From Litoribaculum gwangyangense (GTDB lineage Bacteria > Bacteroidota > Bacteroidia > Flavobacteriales > Flavobacteriaceae), in the NCBI RefSeq assembly GCF_039543505.1, contig NZ_BAABJW010000001.1, positions 620,001 through 684,000 on the forward strand: a DNA stretch of 64,000 bases. The letters run 5' to 3'. The notes below the pieces were generated by a model that was not told the DNA's origin, did not search any database, and worked only from the letters and a program-made list of their open reading frames with translations. How positions within the stretch are numbered: the stretch's first letter is position 1; every line of letters begins with the position of its first letter. Made by a program: the position numbers and the translations under genes. Below are positions 26,745-36,834 of the stretch, one piece after another.

Positions 26745-28083
26745 ACCTGTTATTTTTGGAAATAATTTAAAAACTAAAATTCTTTTTTTTTTAACGCTTT
26801 TAGTATTTGCCTTCCCCATACTTCCCAATGCCATTCAATCGATTTCAATTTTATCATTAATAGGACTATCAATTATTCAATCCTTTTGTAAAAAAACTTT
26901 TAATTTTCAAAGAAAACATGTCTTAGTTTATGGTATATCAACTTTTTGGGTAATTTTTTTATGTGTAACAATTTTTTATTCAGAGGATATGGAATACGGA
27001 TTAAAAATGGCTCAAAGGTATATTAACATAATGGCCATTCCGTTAATTCTAATGTTTTTTGTTCCCAAATATTTATTTCAAAAAAGTCAATATTTTTATT
27101 TGTCATTTATTTTCTCAAATTTACTTTTTGTTTTTATAATATATTACAAAGCCATTTTAGTTTTAGAAACAACTTGCTATCCAGAGATATATTATAAGAA
27201 TTTTTTTAACAAACTAAGTTTCATTTTAAAAAAACCAAATCACGTCATTTTTTCGTGTTTTGAAAATGAATCAAAACATTCCTTTTTTATTCACAGAGTA
27301 TATAATTCAATGAATTTTTTATTTTCAATTCTTTTGTTAATTGAACTTTTTTTCATGAAAAAGTTAAATAAAAACATTGCTTTTTATCTTTTGTCAATTA
27401 TATGTTTTATAGTTTTTGGATACTTAATATTCTACCAATTTTCTGTTGTAAATGTATTTTTATCTATTTTACTTATCCCTTTGTTCATTATCATTAGGGC
27501 CCCATCTTTAAAAGCAAAAAAAATCTTTACGACGTTTGTACTTGCTATTATTACGTTTTTAATTACAATTAATTTAAATTTCCCCACAAACAAAGTCGCT
27601 GTAAAATATGTAATCCCAGCAGTTAATCTTGTTAAGAAAGTGTTCACTGGAAACCATTATAAAAGTGTTGATGAACGTTATGAAATTAACATTGCAAATA
27701 AAGATTTAATAAAAGATGCCTTCTTGTTTGGGTATGGTATTGGAGATGTGCAAAACGAATTAAATAATTATTATTACCAGCACATCAGTGATTCAAAATC
27801 CTATTTGATTGCTTATGAAAAGAAGCTAAACACTCATAATAATTATGCTTTTTTTATACTTTGTGGAGGTGTGGTTTTATTGATACTATTTTTGATGAGC
27901 CTGGTGTTTTCAATATATAAAGGTGTATTGCATAAAGATTGGATATATATATTTTTTCTCATAATTATTTCAGTTAATCTTATGTTTGAAAATATGTTAT
28001 CAAGAATTCATGGAGTTTTATTTTATGCTATTTTCAATGGCTTTTTCATCGCAAAAATGATTAATAAAAACAACCAAGATTGA
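26734..28083 (+). CDS. O-antigen ligase/polymerase-like membrane protein (Wzy_C type)
   Basis: 449 residues with about ten hydrophobic segments. The NTHNNYAFFILCGG segment in the large periplasmic loop matches the conserved H-(N)-x-(F/Y/L) region of WaaL/Wzy_C proteins, which join or polymerise lipid-linked glycan units. It starts within the epimerase gene and overlaps the flippase gene by 4 bases. Base composition here is visibly AT-richer than in the rfb genes. Ligase or polymerase cannot be decided from the sequence. Confidence 0.75.
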   Translation: MKNEPVIFGNNLKTKILFFLTLLVFAFPILPNAIQSISILSLIGLSIIQSFCKKTFNFQRKHVLVYGISTFWVIFLCVTIFYSEDMEYGLKMAQRYINIMAIPLILMFFVPKYLFQKSQYFYLSFIFSNLLFVFIIYYKAILVLETTCYPEIYYKNFFNKLSFILKKPNHVIFSCFENESKHSFFIHRVYNSMNFLFSILLLIELFFMKKLNKNIAFYLLSIICFIVFGYLIFYQFSVVNVFLSILLIPLFIIIRAPSLKAKKIFTTFVLAIITFLITINLNFPTNKVAVKYVIPAVNLVKKVFTGNHYKSVDERYEINIANKDLIKDAFLFGYGIGDVQNELNNYYYQHISDSKSYLIAYEKKLNTHNNYAFFILCGGVVLLILFLMSLVFSIYKGVLHKDWIYIFFLIIISVNLMFENMLSRIHGVLFYAIFNGFFIAKMINKNNQD

Positions 28084-29324
28084 GTTTAAAAACAAAATAT
28101 AAGTTAGAATTTAATTTTATTATTTATTTAATAGGAAAAGTTATTAGTGCTGGGGTAATGATTGCTTCAATTCCTTTATTTATTCGATACTTTGGAGTTA
28201 AAGAATACGGAGATTTTATTTTGTTTTATACAACTTTTTTAATGCTCTATGCTGGCTCAACGGGTTGGGTAGTACAAGGTATTTTGAGGTTTTACACTCT
28301 AGAAAGTAACAAAGAAAAAATTAGAAATGAGATAAACCAAATGATTTTAAATTCTTTTGTTTTCTCTGTAATTATCCTATTAGCAGTTTTCACGTATTAT
28401 GATGCAGATATTACATTACTTATAATCGCAGTTTGTAGTCTTTTTTTTAGCTTATTTTACACTAGTAAAATAACGATTGAACAAGCATTGTTAAAATCAA
28501 AAAACTATATCATTGCTGACATCATTCGAGTTCTAATTTTTTTAACAATTCCATTAAGTATAAAATTTATCTTGCCATCTGTTAGTGCAATAAATGCATT
28601 GTTTTTAGGTGTTTTGTTTAGTTATCTTTTAAGTGTTTTATGGCTTTCAAAATTTAAAATCACTTTCCCATCAATTAGATTTAGAGGAAAAACGAGATGG
28701 AGGAAAATTTTTTTGAAATATGGATTACCATTAAGTTTGTGGATGATGTTTTCTCCAACTACAAATGGCGTTGATAGATACATAATAGAGTACAGCTTAG
28801 GAACAATTATGTTGGCAAAATACACTGCTGTGTTTGATATTGTTTTTAAAGTTTTTTCTAGTATCGCTATTCCATTCAACAACATTGTCCAACCTATGTT
28901 AATTCAAAACTATAATGAAAAAAATTATACGGAATATAAAAAAACAGTCAATAAAGCGTTAGTCTATCTTACTTTGATTTTTTTACTCTTTATTTCAGGA
29001 GTAATTTTGCTACAAGACTTTATTATATGCAGGTATCTTGGCTTTTGTGAACAATCATTGTTACTCTCTAAATTAATTATTCCTTTGGCATTTAGTAGTT
29101 ATATTTGGCAAATAGCAATATTATTGCAAAAAAACATGGAGGTTTCAAACAAGACTTTTGAAATAACTATTTACATGTTAATTGTGGTTGTGATTATTGT
29201 TTTACTAGGAATTATTTTTGTTCCCTCATATGGTTTATTAGCATCTGCTTATATTTCTTTGTTCACTGCAAGTGTTTATTTGTTGTTAGTAATTTATGGA
29301 ACAAAAAAACATTTTAAATTATGA
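28080..29324 (+). CDS. Oligosaccharide flippase (Wzx/MATE-like)
   Basis: 414 residues with about twelve membrane helices; the N-terminal GKVISAGVMIASIPLFIRYFGVKEYGDF pattern is typical of Wzx-type translocases that turn undecaprenyl-linked repeat units to the periplasmic face. Start TTG at 28080 overlaps the previous stop (TTGA). It is the only flippase in the locus, so a Wzx/Wzy route is likely for the main glycan. Confidence 0.85.
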   Translation: MSLKTKYKLEFNFIIYLIGKVISAGVMIASIPLFIRYFGVKEYGDFILFYTTFLMLYAGSTGWVVQGILRFYTLESNKEKIRNEINQMILNSFVFSVIILLAVFTYYDADITLLIIAVCSLFFSLFYTSKITIEQALLKSKNYIIADIIRVLIFLTIPLSIKFILPSVSAINALFLGVLFSYLLSVLWLSKFKITFPSIRFRGKTRWRKIFLKYGLPLSLWMMFSPTTNGVDRYIIEYSLGTIMLAKYTAVFDIVFKVFSSIAIPFNNIVQPMLIQNYNEKNYTEYKKTVNKALVYLTLIFLLFISGVILLQDFIICRYLGFCEQSLLLSKLIIPLAFSSYIWQIAILLQKNMEVSNKTFEITIYMLIVVVIIVLLGIIFVPSYGLLASAYISLFTASVYLLLVIYGTKKHFKL

Positions 29325-30547
29325 TTTTCTATTTTCTATTTCTTGCACTTACAATAGTTTTAGCTTATGTCAATAATAGTGTTTCTAAAAAACTTTTTTA
29401 TCCTGCAACTTACTTATCCTTTATTTGGATTTTATTTGTTACTATTCATTTATTTTTTTGGCTTTTTTCTGATAACAAACCATTCCCTTTGTCTTTTATT
29501 ACCCTTGCATATTTTTTTATAGTCATAATGTTATTTTCTTTAGGCGGATTAATAGCTAAAGGACTTAACAAAAACAACGCAAAACCAGATGTAAAAATAG
29601 TTTTCTCGAATATTTTTTTAAACGTCATTCTATTGATTAATCTTTTGGCTTTGATTTTTTATTTTATCAAAATTAAGGAGATAACGGGAGATTACTTTAA
29701 TCTTTTAATGTACAGATACTACACTTCAGTTAAAGGTGTAGATATTGGCTTTATTAAATACAGTTTAACAGTAGCTATCTTCTCGCTGTTGCTGATTTTA
29801 ATCGATTTTTACAATAAACAAAGGAGAACTTATTTTATGAGTTTTAGACTTGTTTTAATATTTATATTGAGTTTTACAACAGCTTTTTTGTCTGCATCTA
29901 AAGGAGCATTTATGTTTTTATTAATAAGTACATTAGGAATTTACTCTGTTTACAGAAGAATTAACATAAAATTAGTTTTAAAGACAGTTGGAATCACACT
30001 TGCGGTCTTCATAATTATGGCAACATTACTAAAAAAATCTATGCCAAATGAACATACAAGTAAAATAGAATATGGTGTAATTGATAAAATAGAATATTTG
30101 TTGTATTCCTATTCCACATTACCTTTAAGTGCATTCGATAAGTTTTTAAATGAACCTTATAAAATCACTTATGGTGATATTGCTTTTAGGTTTCCAAAGG
30201 CAGTTCTTTATAAAACAGGTTTAACAAATACCCCCCCTAAAGATTTAGTTGAAAAATATGTAAAAGTGCCAGATTTAGTGAATGTTTATACTGCCTACTA
30301 TAAGTTAATTAAGGATTTTGGAATTATATATTCTCTAACAGCTATGTTTTTTTTCGGATATTTACACACCTATTTTTTTATTAATTCAAAAAAATCTTTT
30401 GGAAGTTTAATAGGGTTCTCTATGTTGCTATTTCCTCTGACTATGACCTTTTTTGAGGAAAATTATATGTCCATTTTATCTACTTGGATTCAAGTTATAT
30501 TGTTCGTTTATGCAACTAAATTTTTTATAAAACACAAATATGGTTAA
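29321..30547 (+). CDS. Oligosaccharide repeat-unit polymerase-like protein (Wzy type)
   Basis: 408 residues, about ten to eleven hydrophobic helices and a loop in the second half (residues about 240-300) rich in charged residues. The layout fits O-antigen polymerases, which are poorly conserved; the TAFLSASKGAFMFLLI helix is typical. It overlaps the flippase gene by 4 bases and the GT2 gene by 8. Function inferred from topology and position. Confidence 0.7.
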   Translation: MIFYFLFLALTIVLAYVNNSVSKKLFYPATYLSFIWILFVTIHLFFWLFSDNKPFPLSFITLAYFFIVIMLFSLGGLIAKGLNKNNAKPDVKIVFSNIFLNVILLINLLALIFYFIKIKEITGDYFNLLMYRYYTSVKGVDIGFIKYSLTVAIFSLLLILIDFYNKQRRTYFMSFRLVLIFILSFTTAFLSASKGAFMFLLISTLGIYSVYRRINIKLVLKTVGITLAVFIIMATLLKKSMPNEHTSKIEYGVIDKIEYLLYSYSTLPLSAFDKFLNEPYKITYGDIAFRFPKAVLYKTGLTNTPPKDLVEKYVKVPDLVNVYTAYYKLIKDFGIIYSLTAMFFFGYLHTYFFINSKKSFGSLIGFSMLLFPLTMTFFEENYMSILSTWIQVILFVYATKFFIKHKYG

Positions 30548-31460
30548 GGACATCCTTGGGATAGTAATAGTCAATTATAATTCTGCAGAGCTTTTAAATC
30601 AATGTATAAATGCTGTTTTCAATAGTAACCTTCAAAATTTATCATTAAAAGTGGTTGTTGTTGATAATAACTCAAAAGACGGCTCTTTGGAGTTAGATAA
30701 AAAAAATAATGAACAATTAATACTCATAAAAAATTTAGAAAATTATGGTTTTGGCTATGCTTGTAACCAAGGGGTTGAAGCATTAAAAAATGTTCAGTAT
30801 CTTTTGTTTTTAAATCCAGACACTCAAGTTGGAATGAACACATTTTTCGAAAGCATTATTTTTTTAAAAAACAACAGTGATGTTTCAATTTTAGGCACAA
30901 TGCATAAGAATGAAATAGGAAAGATTCAAACCAGTTGCTCGTATAGCCCTAAACCTAAAAATATGATTTGGGATATATTAGGTCTATCAAAATTATTTCC
31001 AAATATTTTTAAACCCGCTACATTGATGACTAATTTCAATCATAAAGAATCTCGTTTTGTAGATCAGGTAATGGGTGCTTATATGTTAATGAAGAAAGAA
31101 ATTTTTGATAAACTAGGGGGTTTTGATACCCAGTTTTTTGTTTATTATGAAGATGCAGACTTTGCGCTAAGAGCTAAAAAAATGGGGTTTTTAAGTTACT
31201 ACAATTCTAACATTGAAATTATGCATAGTGGGAGAGGTACAACAAAAAAAATTTTCCACACAACACTGTTTTACAACTTAAGAAGTAGAATACAATTCAC
31301 TTACAAACACTATGGAAGGTTTTATGGAGCTTTAATTTTAATTTTAACCTTAACTGTTGAACCTATAACAAGGGGTGTATTTAACTTAATTAAGAATCCT
31401 TCGGAGAACAAAAATACTTTTAAAGCGTTTGGTTTGCTATACAGAGAAATAATTAAATAA
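30540..31460 (+). CDS. GT2 family glycosyltransferase (rhamnosyltransferase-like)
   Basis: 306 residues, GT-A fold. The GIVIVNYNSAELLNQCI start, VVVDNNSKDGS nucleotide-binding segment, LFLNPDTQV (DxD site) and QVMGAYMLMKKEIFDKLGGFDTQFFVYYEDADFALRAKK block are all those of WcaA/rhamnosyltransferase-like enzymes. The presence of rfbBACD makes dTDP-L-rhamnose a plausible donor. Its stop overlaps the next start by one base (TAATG). Confidence 0.9.
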   Translation: MVKDILGIVIVNYNSAELLNQCINAVFNSNLQNLSLKVVVVDNNSKDGSLELDKKNNEQLILIKNLENYGFGYACNQGVEALKNVQYLLFLNPDTQVGMNTFFESIIFLKNNSDVSILGTMHKNEIGKIQTSCSYSPKPKNMIWDILGLSKLFPNIFKPATLMTNFNHKESRFVDQVMGAYMLMKKEIFDKLGGFDTQFFVYYEDADFALRAKKMGFLSYYNSNIEIMHSGRGTTKKIFHTTLFYNLRSRIQFTYKHYGRFYGALILILTLTVEPITRGVFNLIKNPSENKNTFKAFGLLYREIIK

Positions 31461-32524
31461 TGAGACTACTTTTTTTTCCAAAATACACCGAAAAGGGAGC
31501 TAGTAGTAGGTATAGAACCTATCAATATCTTCATTATTTTAACGATTATGAAATTGAAGTATTTCCTTTTTTCGATAATAGATATACACCTTCACAGTCG
31601 TTCAAAAGTATAAAAGGTGTTTTTTATGTTGCATTTTGCTACTTCAGGAGATGTTTAAATATGCTTCGAATTAAAAGAAGTGATCTGGTATTTCTTGAAT
31701 ATGAATTTATGCCCTATTTGCCTTTTAACACGTTTTTTTTTAAACTATTTAATATAAATTATATTGTTGATTATGATGATGCCATTTTTCATAATTATGA
31801 TTTACATCCAAACAGGTTTATTCGATTTCTATTAAAAGATAAAGTTTCAAAAGTCATAAAATTTTCTAAAACCGTAATTACGGGTAGCCCATATTTAACT
31901 GGATTTGCAAAGAAATATAACCAAAATGTTGTTGAGATTCCAACATCCATTAACTTAAATAAATATAATACAAATAACAACCCTATATCAAGCAAATTTA
32001 TTATTGGATGGATTGGATCCAAGGCTACCTCTTATAATTTACTTTCCTTAATTTCAGTATTTGAAAGTCTTAAAGCAAAAGATTTAAATTTTGAAATAAG
32101 GTGTATTGGTTTTGATAGAGAACTAGAGAATCAATTTAAAAATTTACCCTTCTTTATAGTGGACTGGAATTCTGAAACTGAGGTAGAAGAAATTAGCAAA
32201 TTTAGTGTTGGAATTATGCCTCTTGAAAACACTGCTTTTAATAAAGGAAAATGTGCGTTTAAACTTATTCAATACATGGCATGCGGTATACCAACAATCT
32301 CAACGCCTTTACCTGCCAATATAAAAGTTAATAGGAATAATTTCAATCTTTTTGCAAATAGTAAAGACGAATGGATTAATGCTTTTATTGAATTAAATAA
32401 AAATCCAAAAAGATTTAAAGAAATAGGTCATCTAAACAGAATAATTGTTGAAAATCATTACTCAATACAGTCTAATATAAACCTATATAAAAACATATTT
32501 AAGAGTACCTATTGTGTATTTTGA
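31460..32524 (+). CDS. GT4 family glycosyltransferase
   Basis: 354 residues, GT-B fold. The start MRLLFFPKYTEKGASSRYRTYQYLHYF is the typical donor-side GT4 start in Bacteroidota glycan loci, and the C-terminal block ISKFSVGIMPLENTAFNKGKCAFKLIQYMACGIPTISTP has the usual KCAFKLIQYMACGIP donor-binding signature. Sugar specificity unknown. A 177-base gap follows, the largest within the locus. Confidence 0.87.
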   Translation: MRLLFFPKYTEKGASSRYRTYQYLHYFNDYEIEVFPFFDNRYTPSQSFKSIKGVFYVAFCYFRRCLNMLRIKRSDLVFLEYEFMPYLPFNTFFFKLFNINYIVDYDDAIFHNYDLHPNRFIRFLLKDKVSKVIKFSKTVITGSPYLTGFAKKYNQNVVEIPTSINLNKYNTNNNPISSKFIIGWIGSKATSYNLLSLISVFESLKAKDLNFEIRCIGFDRELENQFKNLPFFIVDWNSETEVEEISKFSVGIMPLENTAFNKGKCAFKLIQYMACGIPTISTPLPANIKVNRNNFNLFANSKDEWINAFIELNKNPKRFKEIGHLNRIIVENHYSIQSNINLYKNIFKSTYCVF

Positions 32525-32701
32525 TTAATCAACATTATTATATGTTCGAACGCCGTAATTTTACGAAGAAATTTGTTTCAAAACGAATTGTTAAAAACCA
32601 ATGATTTGATTATTATTTACTCATTTTCAACCGTAGAATTCACTTGAACAAATAAATTTTAATTAAAATATAAAAAAGATTTAATAAAAATATTAATCCA
32701 T
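32525..32701. other. Intergenic break inside the glycan locus
   Basis: A 177-base AT-rich region with an 8-base palindrome GTTCGAAC (32544-32551) and a TAATTTTA near 32556 that weakly resembles a -7 box. No gene is seen. It probably holds the promoter for the asnB-like gene and the second half of the locus. Confidence 0.4.
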
Positions 32702-34549
32702 ATGTGTGGAATTTTAGGAACAATAAATATTAAGACAATTCAAAAATATAAATCATTTTTATATCATCGAGGACCGGATAAACAAGACTCTATTAGTATT
32801 GATAATATTAATCTTTACCATTATCGGTTGGCCATTCAAGATTTATCTGAAGCTGGAAATCAACCCATGCAATATAAAAATTACACTATTATTTATAATG
32901 GGGAAATTTATAACCACCTTGAGTTAAGGAAAAAATATAGTTTAGTTTGTAAATCCAGTTCGGATACAGAAACGATACTCCATCTATATGATAAATTAGG
33001 AGTTAATATGCTGAATGAGATAGATGGAATGTTTGCAATGTCCATTTATGACAATATAAATAAAAAGTTGTTTATTGCTAGAGATAGAGCTGGTAAAAAA
33101 CCAGTATATATTTACCATAAAGAAAATACATTATTGTTTTCATCCGAATTAAATACAATACAAAAACTCGTTTATTTAGAAATTAACGAAGAAAAGATAA
33201 ATGATTACTTTTTTTTAGGGAACCATTACAAAAACGATACAGTTTTTAAAAATGTCCAAGAACTTGAAAGTGGTAGTTATATAATAATTGACACACAAAA
33301 TTTATCCATAGAAAAAACATTGTGGTGGTCCATAATTGATCAATATAAAAAGCCAAAGCTGAATGTAAATATCATTGAAGCCAAGGAGCAAGTAGAATTT
33401 TATTTAGATTTAGCTGTTCAAAGAAGAATAGATGCTTCAGATCTAGAAGTTGGGTGTTTTTTAAGCGGTGGGATTGATAGTGGTTTGGTTACTGCCATGG
33501 CATCTAAGAGATCAAAAAACTTAAAAACATTTACTGTTGCCTTTACTGGAGCTTATAATGAAGCGCCTTTGGCTAAATTAGTAGCTAAAAAATTTAATAC
33601 AACGCATACGCAAATTCAAATTGATTTTAAAGACTTACAAACAGATTTAGAGCATATTATTAGTAACCATGGTGAGCCTTTTATGGATAGCTCGGCTATT
33701 CCAAGTTATTATGTATCTAAAGAAGCTAAAAAATATTCTACTGTAATTTTAAATGGTGATGGTGCAGATGAGTTATTTGGAGGTTATAGAAGGTATGTCC
33801 CTTTTTCTAAATTTGATTTTTTTGAAAAGAATGAATTGATAACTTATGGGTCAAAAAAACTTTCTCGTTTATTGCCTCAATCACATGATAAAAAAACACG
33901 TTACAATTATTTCAACCGATTAGTTAATTTAACTGCCCAAACTGGGATTGATATATATTTAGCTGCTACAACAGATGTTTTTATTGGTTACGAAAAATAT
34001 TTTAAAAACAGTCCAAATTTAACAAACCTGAAAAAGGATTATGATTATATAAACAACACACTTGAAGGGGGTCTGAATAAAATTATGTGTTTAGATTTTG
34101 AAAATCTCCTTTTTGGAGATTTATTAGTTAAAATGGATATTGCCAATATGGCCAATTCTTTGGAGGGTAGAAGTCCTTTTTTATCAAAAGAGTTTCTTAA
34201 TTATGCACCAATGCTTCCTACAGAGTTTAAGATTAAGAGATCTCAAACAAAATATATTTTAAGAGAAATTGCCGCCAAAATGTTGCCAGAGGAAATAAGT
34301 AAACAGCCCAAAAGAGGGTTCGAAATTCCTTTAAAAGATTGGGTAAATAGCACAATAAAAGACCTATTACATTCATATTTAGAAAGCCCTAATGCCTATT
34401 TTAAAAACTTCATAGATAAAAATTTTGTATATAACTTACTGAATAATAATTTAAATATACCCAGTGAAAAAAGGGCAAAGATGCTTTATTCGATATTGTG
34501 TTTAGAGATATGGTACTCAAATTTCAAAACTAACCAATCATTGATATGA
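32702..34549 (+). CDS. Asparagine synthase-like glutamine amidotransferase (glycan-associated)
   Basis: 615 residues. The mature Ntn-hydrolase starts with MCGILG, so Cys2 is the glutaminase nucleophile, followed by YHRGPD. The synthase part has the ATP pyrophosphatase loop S255-G-G-I-D-S and the NGDGADELFGGY segment. In glycan loci such AsnB/WbpS-like proteins often amidate a uronic acid rather than make asparagine. The neighbouring UDP-HexNAcA genes give a fitting substrate. That specific role is inference; general asparagine synthesis cannot be excluded. Confidence 0.9.
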   Translation: MCGILGTINIKTIQKYKSFLYHRGPDKQDSISIDNINLYHYRLAIQDLSEAGNQPMQYKNYTIIYNGEIYNHLELRKKYSLVCKSSSDTETILHLYDKLGVNMLNEIDGMFAMSIYDNINKKLFIARDRAGKKPVYIYHKENTLLFSSELNTIQKLVYLEINEEKINDYFFLGNHYKNDTVFKNVQELESGSYIIIDTQNLSIEKTLWWSIIDQYKKPKLNVNIIEAKEQVEFYLDLAVQRRIDASDLEVGCFLSGGIDSGLVTAMASKRSKNLKTFTVAFTGAYNEAPLAKLVAKKFNTTHTQIQIDFKDLQTDLEHIISNHGEPFMDSSAIPSYYVSKEAKKYSTVILNGDGADELFGGYRRYVPFSKFDFFEKNELITYGSKKLSRLLPQSHDKKTRYNYFNRLVNLTAQTGIDIYLAATTDVFIGYEKYFKNSPNLTNLKKDYDYINNTLEGGLNKIMCLDFENLLFGDLLVKMDIANMANSLEGRSPFLSKEFLNYAPMLPTEFKIKRSQTKYILREIAAKMLPEEISKQPKRGFEIPLKDWVNSTIKDLLHSYLESPNAYFKNFIDKNFVYNLLNNNLNIPSEKRAKMLYSILCLEIWYSNFKTNQSLI

Positions 34550-35685
34550 ATATATTTCTGATCTTTTTACTGGTAGTTTTCAATGCATTTAAGTTATTCA
34601 ATTTGGCGTTTAAACAAAATGACCTGTTTTTAAGAATAATTTATTTATTTCTTTTTTTAATTCACTTTTTTGCATTTGGAATGCATTATTCAATGAATTA
34701 TCAATCACAGAGTGATTCCTTTCTGTTTTACCAACACGCATTAAATGCCAATCAGGTAAGTGAGTTCAAATTTTATGGCAGCGAATTTATTTCTGTAATA
34801 ATATATCCATTTGTTAAATTAGGATTTTCGTATTTTGCTCTTTCTTTCGCCTTTTCCACAGTAAGCCTATTGGCATTTTTGAAATATTTTAAATTTTTAT
34901 TTGAAAAACTAAAAATTAAAAACAACAAGTTTTTATTAATAATAATTCTATTATTTTTAACTCCATCATTACATTTTTGGACTTCTGGCTTATCAAAAGA
35001 AGCATTAGTTTTTTATTTAATGTGCGAAGTTTTATTTGAAGTTTACAAAAATAAATCAATTTCAAATAAGTTAATTTTGTTATCCATAGCCATTTTATTA
35101 ATAAGGCCATATTTGTTTTTCATTTTAAATGGGGCTTTATTTATTCATTTCTTGATTAATTCCAAAACTTCAAAATCTAATAAATTAAAATTTATTTTCA
35201 TCTCTATTTTAATTTTCGGTATAACTATGCCAATTTTAATGAAGTTTTTAGGTTTAAATTCGCTCTCCTTAGATTCAATTGAGTATGGGTTTAACCTATT
35301 AGTCCAATACAGCAGCAACGCTGGTTCATCTTCAATAGACATATTGAACTCATCTTATTTAGAAAAATTATTTTTGGTTTTATATCGACCCTTATTCCTA
35401 GATGCTCGCACAATTTATCAATATATAATTTCTATGGAAAACGCCATTTTTCTAATTTTGACAATAAAACTTACAATAGATGTTTTTAGGTATTTAAAAT
35501 TAATTAAATGTTTTAAGAATGCGAGTTTTTTAATCATAGCGATAGTGGGATTGATTCTTTTTTACAGTATTTACATGTATAATTTGGGCTTAGCTTCAAG
35601 AATGAGAGTTATGTTTTTGCCTTACATATATATCTTGATTTTCATGTTTTATTATCGAAAAGGAGAACTTTTTAAACACAATTGA
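34546..35685 (+). CDS. EpsG-like polysaccharide polymerase/membrane protein
   Basis: 379 residues and about ten hydrophobic segments. The N-terminal region (QSDSFLFYQHALNANQVSEFKFYGSEFISVIIYPF) resembles EpsG family proteins of exopolysaccharide loci. It is the third polymerase-like protein of the locus. It overlaps the asnB-like stop by 4 bases and shares a base with the following GT gene. Call by topology and recall. Confidence 0.6.
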   Translation: MNIFLIFLLVVFNAFKLFNLAFKQNDLFLRIIYLFLFLIHFFAFGMHYSMNYQSQSDSFLFYQHALNANQVSEFKFYGSEFISVIIYPFVKLGFSYFALSFAFSTVSLLAFLKYFKFLFEKLKIKNNKFLLIIILLFLTPSLHFWTSGLSKEALVFYLMCEVLFEVYKNKSISNKLILLSIAILLIRPYLFFILNGALFIHFLINSKTSKSNKLKFIFISILIFGITMPILMKFLGLNSLSLDSIEYGFNLLVQYSSNAGSSSIDILNSSYLEKLFLVLYRPLFLDARTIYQYIISMENAIFLILTIKLTIDVFRYLKLIKCFKNASFLIIAIVGLILFYSIYMYNLGLASRMRVMFLPYIYILIFMFYYRKGELFKHN

Positions 35686-36827
35686 TGAAAAAGTTATTAA
35701 TAGTAGTAAACGTGGATTGGGCTTTTATTTCTCATAGATTAATTATAGCAGAACATGCTGTAAGAAATGGCTGGGAAGTTTACGTCGCCACTAATGATAC
35801 AGGAAGGGCGATGGAAATAATAGATAAAGGTATAAAATTCATCCCTGTTAATATTTCAAGATCAGGCACTAATATTTTACAAGAAATAAGGACAATTTTT
35901 CAATTCTACAATATTTACAGTCAGATAAGACCGGATGTTGTGCATCATGTAACATTCAAGCCAGTAATATATGGAAGTATTATTTCGAAATTATTAGGAA
36001 TTAAAGGGACCTTAAATGCTATAAGCGGGTTAGGTTATAATTTTACAAGCAACAGAAGAGGTTTTGTGCAAAATATGATGATTATCCTAATGAAATTTGG
36101 TTTTAGACAAAAGAATTTGGCAGTGATTTTTCAAAATGAAGATGATTATAGGGAGGTTCTCAGTTTAGGGGTCATAAATAAAAATAATAAGATAAATTTT
36201 ATCAAAGGCTCAGGAGTAAATTTAGATTTGTTTAGATATACTCCACCAGTTAAAAAAGAAAAGTTACAAATCTTATTACCTACCAGAATGCTTTGGGATA
36301 AAGGGGTTGCTGAACTTAGAGAAGCTTCAAATATTCTAAAGCATAAATATAGGGATAGCGTTATGTTTATTTTGTCAGGGATTGCAGACAATGATAACAA
36401 CGCTGGTGTTTCTGATAAATATTTAAAAGATTGGGAGGAGCCAAATTATGTAAAATGGATAGGGTTTGTTAAAGATATGCCGGAAGTTTACAGTGCATCA
36501 GATATTGTCGTCTTACCCTCATATAGGGAAGGTATTCCCAAATCATTAATTGAAGCATGTGCTGCAGGAAGGCCAATAGTAACCACCAACTCCATAGGAT
36601 GTAAAGAATGTGTGGATGAAGGCATAAACGGCTATAAAGTGCCAATAAAATCAACTGTTGAACTTGCTGTGGCCATAGAAAAATTAATACTTTCAGAGTC
36701 TGATAGATTGATAATGGGTAAGAAATCTAGAGAAAAGGCCGAGAAAGAATTCTCAGAAATCACCGTGGTTAATCATCATTTAAAAATTTATAATAATTTA
36801 CTTAATATAGATTGGGTAAAAAAATAA
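35685..36827 (+). CDS. GT4 family glycosyltransferase (PglA-like)
   Basis: 380 residues, GT-B fold with VHHVTFKPVIYGSIISKLLGIKGTLNAISGLGY in the N-domain and PSYREGIPKSLIEACAAGRPIVTTNSIGCKE in the C-domain, containing the E-x7-E type donor site. The ATG at 35685 overlaps the previous stop (TGATG); a TTG 3 bases upstream is less likely. It is adjacent to a reductase and a WbpL-like transferase, an order common in Bacteroidota and shared with PglA-type transferases that act second on a bacillosamine/QuiNAc-like primer. Confidence 0.87.
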   Translation: MKKLLIVVNVDWAFISHRLIIAEHAVRNGWEVYVATNDTGRAMEIIDKGIKFIPVNISRSGTNILQEIRTIFQFYNIYSQIRPDVVHHVTFKPVIYGSIISKLLGIKGTLNAISGLGYNFTSNRRGFVQNMMIILMKFGFRQKNLAVIFQNEDDYREVLSLGVINKNNKINFIKGSGVNLDLFRYTPPVKKEKLQILLPTRMLWDKGVAELREASNILKHKYRDSVMFILSGIADNDNNAGVSDKYLKDWEEPNYVKWIGFVKDMPEVYSASDIVVLPSYREGIPKSLIEACAAGRPIVTTNSIGCKECVDEGINGYKVPIKSTVELAVAIEKLILSESDRLIMGKKSREKAEKEFSEITVVNHHLKIYNNLLNIDWVKK

Positions 36828-36834
36828 ATAAATA

